DNA of 64,000 nucleotides. Source: an uncultured Maribacter sp. GTDB lineage: Bacteria > Bacteroidota > Bacteroidia > Flavobacteriales > Flavobacteriaceae. Shown here in pieces: positions 34,112 to 43,700 of the stretch (position 1 is its first letter; each line of letters starts with the position of its first letter). Location: the NCBI RefSeq assembly GCF_947500405.1, contig NZ_CANMRY010000003.1, positions 124,001 to 188,000 of the forward strand, in the 5' to 3' direction. The position numbers and the translations under genes were made by a program. The notes beneath the pieces are model-generated. The model worked only from the letters and a program-made list of their open reading frames with translations, searched no databases and had not been told where the DNA came from.

Positions 34112-35014
34112 TTATTGTAAAAATTTATCTATAACATAAACTATTTGCATTAACGTAATATAGCTTACACTTGCTAACATTAATTTTCTAGCAGATTTAT
34201 TATCTCTTTTTTCATATAACTTAAATGCAAAAACAAGCATTACTAATCCCATAGCAAAAACAACAATTGCAGCTGGTATAGATAAATGCAGTCTCCCAGT
34301 AAAACCAAACACAGGAATTACAGATATTACCAACATCCAAATAGTATACATTATAATTTGCAGTGCTGTTCCCTTATCTTTTTTCCCTGTAGGGAGCATT
34401 TTAAAACCTCCTTTTTTATAATCCTCATCTAACATCCATGCCAAAGCCCAAAAATGAGGGAATTGCCAAAAAAATTGGATCATAAATAAGGTACCTGGCT
34501 CAATACCAAAATCATTTGTAGCAGCAACCCATCCTAACATAAAAGGAATGGCTCCTGGAAAAGCACCAACAAATACAGATAAAGGGGTTATTGTTTTTAA
34601 AGGTGTATAAACACTGGTATAAAGAAAAATAGATATTGCCCCAAACATAGCCGTCTTAGGGTTTAAAATGTATAAAGAAATAATACCAATGACTGTTAAT
34701 ACTACTGCCAATATTAAAGCCTTATTCACAGTCATTCTCCCTGCAGGAATAGGTCTGTTTTTAGTCCTATCCATTAAAACATCTAAATCTTTTTCTATTA
34801 TTTGATTAAAAGCGTTAGAAGCTCCTACCATGCAATAACCACCAAATGATAAAAGAAGAATAGAAATGAAGTTAATTTCTAAAGCTCCTAAAAAATAACC
34901 AGCTATAGAAGAAAACACAACACTTACAGCAAGTCTTGCTTTTGTAATCTCCTTAAAATCAGCATAAATTAAAGACCAGGTCTTTGTTTCTACTGTGCTA
35001 ACCGCTGTTTTCAT
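34112..35014 (-). CDS. ctaB: Protoheme IX farnesyltransferase (heme O synthase)
   Basis: 300 residues from the ATG at 35014; the open frame extends to 35053, but that stretch holds the promoter. Nine or so membrane helices and the two prenyltransferase motifs are visible: NAFNQIIEKDLDVLMDRTKNRP (DxxxD type) and YKKGGFKMLPTGK. The enzyme adds farnesyl to heme B, giving heme O, the precursor of heme A for the oxidase. It is the first gene of the cluster behind a good promoter. Confidence 0.95.
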   Translation of the reverse strand: MKTAVSTVETKTWSLIYADFKEITKARLAVSVVFSSIAGYFLGALEINFISILLLSFGGYCMVGASNAFNQIIEKDLDVLMDRTKNRPIPAGRMTVNKALILAVVLTVIGIISLYILNPKTAMFGAISIFLYTSVYTPLKTITPLSVFVGAFPGAIPFMLGWVAATNDFGIEPGTLFMIQFFWQFPHFWALAWMLDEDYKKGGFKMLPTGKKDKGTALQIIMYTIWMLVISVIPVFGFTGRLHLSIPAAIVVFAMGLVMLVFAFKLYEKRDNKSARKLMLASVSYITLMQIVYVIDKFLQ

Positions 35015-35038
35015 TTTAAACCATCTAATTGAGGGCTG

Positions 35039-35069
35039 CAAATATAACCCCAAGTCTAATTTTTTGCAA
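35039..35069 (-). promoter_or_regulatory. Promoter of the cytochrome oxidase cluster
   Basis: On the minus strand TTG (35069-35067), 20 bases, TATATTTG (35046-35039), a full consensus match. The predicted start is near 35032, leaving a leader of about 18 bases before the ATG of the heme O synthase gene. Confidence 0.65.
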
Positions 35070-35188
35070 CGATTTACATGTATTTATATTTACATAAGAA
35101 ACATTACTACAAAGTTAATCTAGTGAAAACGAATATTTTAAAGAATAATCTTATAATTAAATATTATAAACACAAGATTTTTAAAAAC

Positions 35189-35224
35189 AAAATGCAGTAG
35201 CAATAGTAATTGCTGCTGCATTTT
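35189..35224 (-). terminator. Terminator downstream of the first TonB-family gene
   Basis: AAAATGCAGTAGCAAT (35189-35204) pairs with ATTGCTGCTGCATTTT (35209-35224) with a single mismatch (A-C on the minus strand), loop of 4. T-rich sequence follows on the minus strand. Confidence 0.7.
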
Positions 35225-35231
35225 AGTATTG

Positions 35232-36035
35232 TTATTGATTAAGCTTAAAATTTATTGGAATACTAAAAGGAACCTTAACCGGTTCTCCTCTTTGCTTCCC
35301 TGGTGTCATTTTTGGAAGTTTACTAATAATTCTAGCAGCTTCTTTTTCTAATAATTTATGAGGACCTCTAAGTTGTATATCTGATATATATCCATCTTTT
35401 CCAATCTTAAAACCAACATGCACCCTTCCTTTAATTCCTAATTCCTGCGCTCCTTGTGGATACTTAAAATTACGTTGTATATGATTTTGCATTTTTTCTG
35501 TAAAACATGCCAAACGCTCTTCCTTACCAACATTTTCACAACCAGGAAAAATAGGCTTATCTTCTACTGCTATAAAAATTACTTCTTCAATTATAGGATC
35601 AGGATCTTTAAACTCAATAGTATTAGGGTTTAAATTTTCACTAGTATCATCCTTTGGTTTATCTATAAATTCTAACTCTGGCTTTACCTCCTTATCATTT
35701 TCTATTATTTCAAAAGAAGTACTTTTAACCTTTGGCTTTATGATTTTCTTTTCTTCTGGGACTTCCACCTTCATATCGTTCAAGTCTGGATAGTACTCCA
35801 AAACTTCAGGTTCTAATTCATTATACACAATCTTATTTCCTTGAAAAGACTCAAAAGATGCTTCTAAAGCAAAATAAACTATGATCATAGCTATTATTAA
35901 ACCAAATTGAAATCTTGTAGAACCTCTTTTTTGTAAATTTACACTGTGTTTGCCATTTTTATGGCTTACTCTGTTGCGCTTGCTGCAATTCTCATTGCCG
36001 TGAGAATTTGCAGGATTACCTGTGTTATTATTCAT
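35232..36035 (-). CDS. TonB-family energy transducer, copy A
   Basis: 267 residues from the ATG at 36035 (MNNNTGNPANSHGN); an in-frame start at 36101 is less likely. A basic cytoplasmic head, one membrane helix (about 47-63), a charged periplasmic spacer (about 70-170, little proline) and a TonB C-terminal domain (FKYPQGAQELGIKGRVHVGFKIGKDG, ISKLPKMTPGKQRGEPVKVPFSIPINFKL). A cysteine pair is in the FPGCENVGKEERLACF motif before the TonB fold. It is a paralogue of the next gene and shares its last 35 residues almost exactly. It should pass proton-motive energy from ExbBD to outer-membrane receptors. Confidence 0.9.
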   Translation of the reverse strand: MNNNTGNPANSHGNENCSKRNRVSHKNGKHSVNLQKRGSTRFQFGLIIAMIIVYFALEASFESFQGNKIVYNELEPEVLEYYPDLNDMKVEVPEEKKIIKPKVKSTSFEIIENDKEVKPELEFIDKPKDDTSENLNPNTIEFKDPDPIIEEVIFIAVEDKPIFPGCENVGKEERLACFTEKMQNHIQRNFKYPQGAQELGIKGRVHVGFKIGKDGYISDIQLRGPHKLLEKEAARIISKLPKMTPGKQRGEPVKVPFSIPINFKLNQ

Positions 36036-36103
36036 AATATTACGTTTTAGACCCGTTACCGGGATTGTTATAATTATGTTAAAATACAAGAAGCGTACCA
36101 AAA

Positions 36104-36132
36104 AAAATCCCGAGCCTAGGGCTCGGGATTTT
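36104..36132 (-). terminator. Terminator between the two TonB-family genes
   Basis: AAAATCCCGAGCC (36104-36116) and GGCTCGGGATTTT (36120-36132) form a perfect 13-bp, partly GC-rich stem with a 3-base loop, with a T-tract on the minus strand. The genes are therefore mostly separate transcripts. Confidence 0.85.
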
Positions 36133-36153
36133 AAATATTATATATGGAATATT

Positions 36154-36858
36154 CTATTGTAACTTAAAGGTAATTGGTATACTAAATGGTACTCTTACTG
36201 CTCTTCCTCTTTGTTTACCTGGCGTCATTTTAGGAAGCTTACTTATAATCCTAGCTGCTTCTTTCTCTAAGTTTTTATCTGGTCCACGCATTCTAACCCC
36301 ACCAATGCTACCATCTTTCTGAATAACAAACATTACACTTACACGACCTTGAACACCCATTTCTTGAGCAATTTCTGGATAACGAAAGTTTTTACCAATG
36401 TGCTTTTGCATCATTTTATTAAAACAAGCTCTCTTGTTACTTTCATTTTCGCAACCAGGAAAAACTGGTACGTTTTCAATAACTGCAAAAGGGACATCTA
36501 TATCTTCTTCTATTTCTTCCACTACCACATCTTCAACCTCAATAACTTCTTCTTCTTGACTAGTTTCTGTTGATTCTATTACAGTTTCCTCCACTTCCTC
36601 TTCATCTTCAACTACTTCTATAATTTCAGGTGCAGCTGGTGGTGGTGGTGGTGGTGGTGTTTTTATTTGTTCAGTCATTGGAACTTCTTCATCTAACTCA
36701 TCATCAACATTCATTGAAACATCATACTCATTAGTTTTTTCGTATGTTTTCCATTCTAATGCACGCCAAACAACTAACATAACTACAGCTAGTCCTATAA
36801 CGAAATATAAACTACTATTTTTTGTTAAATCCGCTTTTGGATTCTTTTTAAGTTCCAT
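36154..36858 (-). CDS. TonB-family energy transducer, copy B
   Basis: 234 residues. N-terminal Lys-rich head, membrane helix (about 16-35), a spacer with a proline run (TPPPPPPPAAPEI near 67) and then a long Glu/Val-rich acidic stretch. The TonB C-terminal domain begins near residue 140 with FRYPEIAQEMGVQGRVSVMFVIQKDGS and ends VPFSIPITFKL. The cysteine motif PVFPGCENESNKRACFN precedes it. The proline run makes this the more typical TonB of the pair. Confidence 0.92.
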   Translation of the reverse strand: MELKKNPKADLTKNSSLYFVIGLAVVMLVVWRALEWKTYEKTNEYDVSMNVDDELDEEVPMTEQIKTPPPPPPPAAPEIIEVVEDEEEVEETVIESTETSQEEEVIEVEDVVVEEIEEDIDVPFAVIENVPVFPGCENESNKRACFNKMMQKHIGKNFRYPEIAQEMGVQGRVSVMFVIQKDGSIGGVRMRGPDKNLEKEAARIISKLPKMTPGKQRGRAVRVPFSIPITFKLQ

Positions 36859-36914
36859 ATTTATATAATTTAGTGATTGCTAATTTAACTAATATTTTAA
36901 TAGAAATGCAAATA

Positions 36915-37313
36915 CTATTTCCATTTTAACGCCCATTTCTTAGAAAAATAGCTTTTTATTGCTATTCCCCCACAAATTGCGCCAAAACTATTTGCTAAAA
37001 CATCTAACACATCTCCCTGTCTATCAGAAGTATATGTTAATTGTAAAATCTCAATAACTATGCCGAAAATAATTGCAAAAAAAATCATCCAAAAGACTCC
37101 TTTATTTAGAGCTGTATTTCCACGCGTATGCTCTCTTACTGCAAAGACACCTAAAACAACAGCTCCAAAATAAAATCCAAAGTGCACCACTTTATCAAAA
37201 TGTGGAATATTTATTTTAGGAGTACTACCCTCCGAAAAAGAAAATAAGCTGGCAAATGTTACTAACATCAACCAGCTTATAAATAAAGTTCTATATATAC
37301 TTTTTTTAAGCAC
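36915..37313 (-). CDS. VanZ-family membrane protein
   Basis: 132 residues, four membrane helices. The VanZ pattern shows in IPHFDKVVHFGFYFGAVVLGVF, FGIVIEILQLTYTSDRQGDVLDVLANSFGAICGGI and the short basic tail. VanZ-like proteins are widespread, and most have no known role despite the name, which comes from teicoplanin resistance. The start overlaps the gcvH stop by 8 bases, so the two are coupled. Confidence 0.88.
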   Translation of the reverse strand: MLKKSIYRTLFISWLMLVTFASLFSFSEGSTPKINIPHFDKVVHFGFYFGAVVLGVFAVREHTRGNTALNKGVFWMIFFAIIFGIVIEILQLTYTSDRQGDVLDVLANSFGAICGGIAIKSYFSKKWALKWK

Positions 37314-37686
37314 TTATTAACTCTTTATAAGCGTCTGCACTTAGCAATTCTTCTATTTGAGAATCATCCGATATTTTTATTTTAATCATCCAACCTTCTC
37401 CATAAGGATCCGTATTAACTTTTTCTGGCTCTTCTTCTAAACTTTCATTAAAAGCTATTATCTCGCCACTTAAAGGTAAAAATAAATCGGATACAGTCTT
37501 AACCGCCTCTACAGTTCCAAAAACTTCATCTTTATCTAAAGTTTCATCCAGTGTTTCTACTTCAACATAAACAATATCACCAAGTTCTCCTTGCGCAAAA
37601 TCTGTTATACCTACTGTAGCAACATTGTCTTCTATAGTAACCCACTCGTGATCTTTTGTATATTTTAATTCCGATGGTAAATTCAT
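37306..37686 (-). CDS. gcvH: Glycine cleavage system H protein
   Basis: 126 residues from the ATG at 37686 (MNLPSELKYTKDHEW). The frame is open 18 codons further up, but that stretch contains the promoter. The lipoylated lysine is Lys63 in FGTVEAVKTVSDLF, and GEGWMIKIKISDDSQ near the end is also typical. H protein carries the aminomethyl group between the P, T and L proteins of glycine cleavage. No other gcv gene is nearby, which is common in Flavobacteriia. Confidence 0.97.
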   Translation of the reverse strand: MNLPSELKYTKDHEWVTIEDNVATVGITDFAQGELGDIVYVEVETLDETLDKDEVFGTVEAVKTVSDLFLPLSGEIIAFNESLEEEPEKVNTDPYGEGWMIKIKISDDSQIEELLSADAYKELISA

Positions 37687-37709
37687 AATATATTTTTTAA
37701 TTAGCGAAA

Positions 37710-37740
37710 CAAATGTAACAGATTCTATAACAGTATTCAA
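37710..37740 (-). promoter_or_regulatory. Promoter of gcvH-vanZ
   Basis: On the minus strand TTG (37740-37738), 20 bases, TACATTTG (37717-37710), a full consensus match. The predicted start is near 37703, 17 bases before the ATG of gcvH. Confidence 0.65.
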
Positions 37741-37789
37741 AAAAAATAAGCTACTTAAGTTAAGCTGATTACCACAGAGCTATTATAAC

Positions 37790-40700
37790 TTAGTTTCCAA
37801 AATTATATCTAAGTGTAAACCCTGCATTTATAGTTGTTTGTGGAAATGCTGTAGAAACTGCAAACTGGGAGAATGAATGGTCATAAAAGAATAGCGCATT
37901 TAAACTCTTACTTAATGCATAGTCTGCTGTAAATTTAATAGACAATAAATTTTGTCCAGAAGTAATTTGGTTGTTATCTATATCTAAGTTTCTAATAATT
38001 GTAATATTATCTCTTAATGTTACATCTGCTTTTAGGTTTAAATCTCCCTTAAGTCTTGTTTTTTCTCCTCCTATATTGGTAACAAATTTTACATCTTTAA
38101 TTCTATACCCTAATCCTACGGTATATTCTTTTCCATTTACCTCAGTCAGTAAATTATTATCAAAACTTAGAGAAAGAGCTCTGTCTGTACGTATTTCCGC
38201 AAGTACACTCACAGAATTTTTCATTTCAAAATCTACTCGCATTAATGGATTAAACTGGTCTGTTAAAACTACATTGCTAATAATATTATCTGGCAACACA
38301 TCTCCATTTTCTAAATTTACATCTCCATTTTGCTTTTCTAGATTGGTCTGAAAAGAGTTTATACTATAAGATGCTCTATAGCCATGACTTAAAGAAAAAC
38401 GTTTAAATTTCTTTTTAAACCATTTGTTTCGCATTAAACCAGTATACTTAAGATTCCAGTTTGGAATAGGAATAGATCTAAAGGCATCTAAATTAACCCT
38501 ATCTGCTTTTTGCCCAGTATAAGCAGCAAAAAATGCTGGTAATAAAACCTCTTGTTGTGTTTTACCATAACGCTCTGGAAAACCATCTGCATCTAATGCC
38601 CCAACTGTTTCTCCACGATCACTAACCAACCTATTAGCAACTGTAATTCTATTTTGTTTAAATTCTTGAAACGTATCCGAATCAAATTCATCACTTTTTC
38701 CAAAAGCAGTACCAATCATTATTGTTGATATACTAAAGTTTCCAAAATTATTTCCTAATAAATTTTCATATTGATACTCTCCGTTTCCTAAATCATTAAC
38801 TTGAAAATTTTCTTGGTAACTATTAGAATACTGCCTATCTGCAGATAAATCTATTGTTAAATCTTTTATTGGTTGCGCAGTTGCAGTAATATTTAGCTGC
38901 TTATTTGTACGCTCAACATATTGCTCATTAAACTCTTGAAAAGGAGTTAACCAACCGTTACGAGCAGCCTCAAAACGAACATCGGCCTGGCTACCAAAAA
39001 TAAAACCTACAGATGGCCTTGTTGTCCCAATAAAACCAATAGATTGCGTATACCCTGGAAGCAATTTACCATTACTCTCATTGTAATTTATATTTAAACG
39101 CTTTACCATAGTCAAAACATCTACAGCTGTATTAAATAAGCCACTTGTTTTTCCTTTTTCCTTTTTTGCCTCTTTTGTATTTCCTGCTTTATCTTTTCTG
39201 GCAAGTGCATTTTTTGCAGATGCTTTACCTGTTCTCTTCTTAAGTCCTAAAAGGTCATAAAACTTTTGCATAGTTAAAGACGCAGTAAGGTTATGCGTAT
39301 TTGCATTTTGCACCGTATTAATTGATGCTTGATAGCCTAATGCATCTGAAGCTACCTCTGCCAATGCATCACCTCCACGTTGCCAATCAAAATTACTTGT
39401 ATAACTATACTGGGCACTTATAAAATCTAACGCTGGTATCTTGTTAAAAGGTATTTCATAATTTAACTGCATTTCTTGCGCATGCCTATTTGGCTCTCCT
39501 ATATCAAAGAAACCATCCCACAATTCTAATGTTTCGTCTATTCTAGAATCTGGATTACCATCTTCTTCAAAATAATTACGAACAATACTATTATTAGAAC
39601 CAGTTAAATTTAATCTAAGTGATTTTGTTAAACTATAGTTTACAGCATATTGCCAGTTAAATTGATAATTTCTTTGTTGTAATTCTGGCAGCTCTAATTT
39701 ATCTACACCTTCTTCTAATACATCTCTAAAGCGTTGTTTATTAAACTGCCTATTAATATTAGAGTTCACAGATATACTACTTGGCAAAAGGTTTAAGTTT
39801 AAATCTTTTAACCATTGCAAATACTTCCCATTAAACAAAGAATCTTTCTTTTTAAAAGGCGCTACCTCTACTGGTTTAAAATTATGATTATAAACAAAAC
39901 CTGTATTAACTTTTTGATCTCTTAGTTCTGAAATCTCAAAATCTCTATGGTTTGTTTCGTTATAAGAATAATTAAATGTAAAATTTTCAATGTCATAAAA
40001 ATTAGCATCCGCTTCTTCTCCTCTATTTTTTTGAACACCTATTAAATTAATACTTGTACGTTTTGTATAATCTTCTGCTTGTTCTAAAAGATCATCTGCT
40101 TGTTGGTCTGTATCTGCAGCATCTACTAAGTCATCTAACTTTAAATCATCATAAACAGGATCAAACTCTGGTGTAATTAATTGTTCTGATATTCCGTAGT
40201 TAAAAGGAACTTGAATACCCCATTTTTTTGGAAGCAATTGCCCTACATTAACATTGGTAACTACGTCATAAGAAATAGCATCTTCTCTAGCTCTTTCATT
40301 TGGCATTTGGTCTACGGCACCAAAACCAGAAGTACTTCTACTACCTGTTGCAGATACATTTGCAAAATCTGCAATGTTAGCATCTACCGCTGCAACAGCT
40401 GCCCAACCACCATTATTATCTAAACCAGCTAAACGAAGTTCGTTAAACCAAACTTCTCCACGAGCTCTTAAATTATCTAAGTTTTTTATACCCACCATCA
40501 TAGAACGAATACTACCTAAAGATGGGTTCCCTTTTATACCAACACGTATTCTTCCTAACGTTCTTGGCGCAAATTCTGTTGTTGGAATTATAGTTCCGTT
40601 TTCTACCTCAAAATATTGCGTTTCGTTAAAATTACCGCTTGCTATTAATTCTGATTTTATTTTATTTAAATCGCTAACAGAAACTTCTAATTGATTAACG

Positions 40701-43700
40701 TCTGGCCATATTTCACTTTCAGACGTTGCGTTAAAAGGTGTAAACTGTAGTGGCAATTCTATTTGATAATAATTCTCAGAAAAATCTGTTCCAATTCTTA
40801 AGAAACCAACTAATGGCGTAGCATTGTCTGAATAATCACCATCATTAATTTTCTCCGCATGCATAAACATTTTAAGTTTTTTATACTGACGGATATCTAT
40901 GTTTAAATTTTTGAAAACACCTCTAGAATCTTCCGACTCTAAATTTTCAACTTTAAAAGATAAGGACTGCTCGTTCTGACGGATAATAGTATTGTTATTA
41001 TTTAATTGCTCTCTTACTACTCCCGGAGGCAATACATAAGGGATTGGGTTTCTTGTACTATTCTCTTCTACGTTTACTGTATTTACATCTATTACTGTAC
41101 CATCATCTGCTGCATTATTATCAATATCATCTTCTTGTAAAGATTTTGTATACGTACGCCAATCTCCACGAACTAGATCCAAGGTAGCAAAACGCAATAC
41201 TGTTGGACTAGTGAAACCCGTCATATACATACGCATGAAACTAACCGACCTAAAGTCGTTAATACCACCAACAGCTTCAGAAAAATCACTTAATGGAATT
41301 TTATATTGAATCCATCTACGGTTTAAACTAGAACCATCTGGTAATTCTGGTGTAATGCCTTCTTTTATATCTGTTACATATTTATCATTAACAGTAGTAT
41401 TAGGTTTTATTTCTATTCTATACTCATAGTAGCTATTTACCGTATTCATGGTTAAATCTCTATCTATATCTTCTACATCTGGTAAAGTTGTAGAACCTCT
41501 ATTAGTATTAGAAACTCCTACAGGAGAGTTACCATCTGGGTTATTAAAATTTAAATAACGCTCTAAAATATCCCCCTCTTTATTAATATAATATTCATAA
41601 TTATCTAATGCAGGATCTGCTCCTGAATTATTATTAAAAACAGTACCTTCATTAGCATCACTTAAACCATCAAAACCAACATCTTGTATAGTTCTATTAG
41701 CTTCTTCTGCATCAAATGCATACACTAAAGCTTGCGTTTGCGGAACTTCCCCCCATGAAGTAGGCGCCGTAGATTCTGTATTGTTCGTATCTGGCAAACC
41801 ATTTTCATACTGCTTTTTACCATCCCTTAATACATCTTCCGATATATTTCCTAAATTTAAAACTAATTCCCCAGGACTAGTAGCTATACCATCTACATAC
41901 GGATCTAACACCCAAAATTGAACAAATTCTACATTAGATTGCTCAAAATCTGTACTACTTAAGGAGCGCATAATTCCTGCCCATTTATCAGCAGAATTTT
42001 CTGCACTAAAATCTGGGTTATTATTATATGGCCCTTTTTCATTAGGATAATATGCCATATCTAAAGTGCTTTGCACTCTAGTTTGCCCTTGAGCTTGATC
42101 CGTCTCTGGAAAAACTTCATCTATAAAAACTCTACGAGTTGGGTTTGTAGATAAATCACTATCACTAATACCAGAAGGTCTTTGGTTTGTATAAAAAATT
42201 GGATCAATAGTATACCATGCCATTTTTGCTCTTCTATGACCATTTAAAAGGTTATCTGGATCTGTAACTCCAGAACCGTATAGTCTTTCATTTTTAACTT
42301 CTCCAAATTCTAAAGGTGTACTGGCAAGTGTCCACCCTAAAGATGCTCTAATATCTATTAAAGCTTGCGCCCCTTCAAAATCATCTAAATAAGTGGTAGT
42401 TTCTCCTTGGAAATCTGCATTCTTTGGTGAGTTTGGTTTTAACCAAGCTATTTCTGCACGCATAGAAACATTAGAAGGAACGTCGGTATCTATATTTGGA
42501 AGCTTATTTACCATTCTAGTTAAGAATGGAACTTCCGTAGAGAAATTTCCATTTAATCCAAAAATGGTATTATTTACTGGCTCTACTCCATAATTAGATT
42601 TTTGCGTTAAAGGCCTTTCATTTAAATTTAAAAATGTACCACCTAAGACAAAATTCTTATTAAATTGATGCTCTACATTTACACCTGTAAACCTTCTTGT
42701 TTGTTGCCCAAATACTGCATTATTTTCTACAGAGATATTTATTGGCGTGTTTGATGCTTCTAAACTTGGATCTAAAATCTGTACGGTACCCGCTTGGTAA
42801 TTTACGGTATAATCTATTCCCTCTTGTAATTGACGGCCACCTGCAGTAACACGAACAGAGCCTCTAGGAACATTAAAAGCTCCTATAGGAATACCATTAT
42901 TCCCTTCCGATTTATAACGCCCTTTTAATAAAAATTTATTTTTTTCTGGGTTTTGAAGTGCAGCAGCTTTAGTTAACTCATACATGTCTTTAAAGACATA
43001 TTTTTCTTGGTTTTGATTAAATGAGTTTTCATCTGTATAGTTTCCGCTACCAAGTTCATCAAATAAAAACTCTCCAAACGGTTCTACTTTTGTAAAAATT
43101 ATTCTACCACTTTCCGTATCTACGGTTAAACCTGGGATAAAATCAAAGAAACCATCTCCACCTTTTTGCACATCATTATACGTATTTAATCTATCTAAAT
43201 TAAAAACATCTAATAATATTCTTTCTTGTAAATCTTTATTTCCATTAATTGGAGCCGGAAAAGGCTCTACTGGTGTAATATAGTTTCTTGGTGTAGGGTC
43301 AGAATACAAAATATTCATTTTAAAATCTTCCTGACTTAATCTATATGCTCCAGTAGCATAAATATTCTTCATCATTAAATCCCAAATAGGATCTGTAATA
43401 TTGGTAATATTACTTTTTAATAGTTTAAGAACTAAGGTATTATTTTCTATTATTGGGTTTACTCCCCCAGATACTGTTGTTGCATCTACACCACCATTTG
43501 CAAATTCTCCTACTTGGTATACTTCTCCATTATAGGTATATTGAAAAGCTACACCTAAAACTTCATCATTACTTAACCGTTGATTTAAAGAAATATACCC
43601 TAATTGTGTATTATACTCATAATCTCTATTAGGCTCTAATTTTCTTGCATTTTCTAAAATAGCATAATCAAAACCTTGGTTTACTTGGTATCCTGGAATA

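Noticed and set aside
36654-36700. GGTGGTGGTGGTGGT simple repeat
   Set aside because: It encodes the proline run of the TonB-family protein and needs no other explanation.
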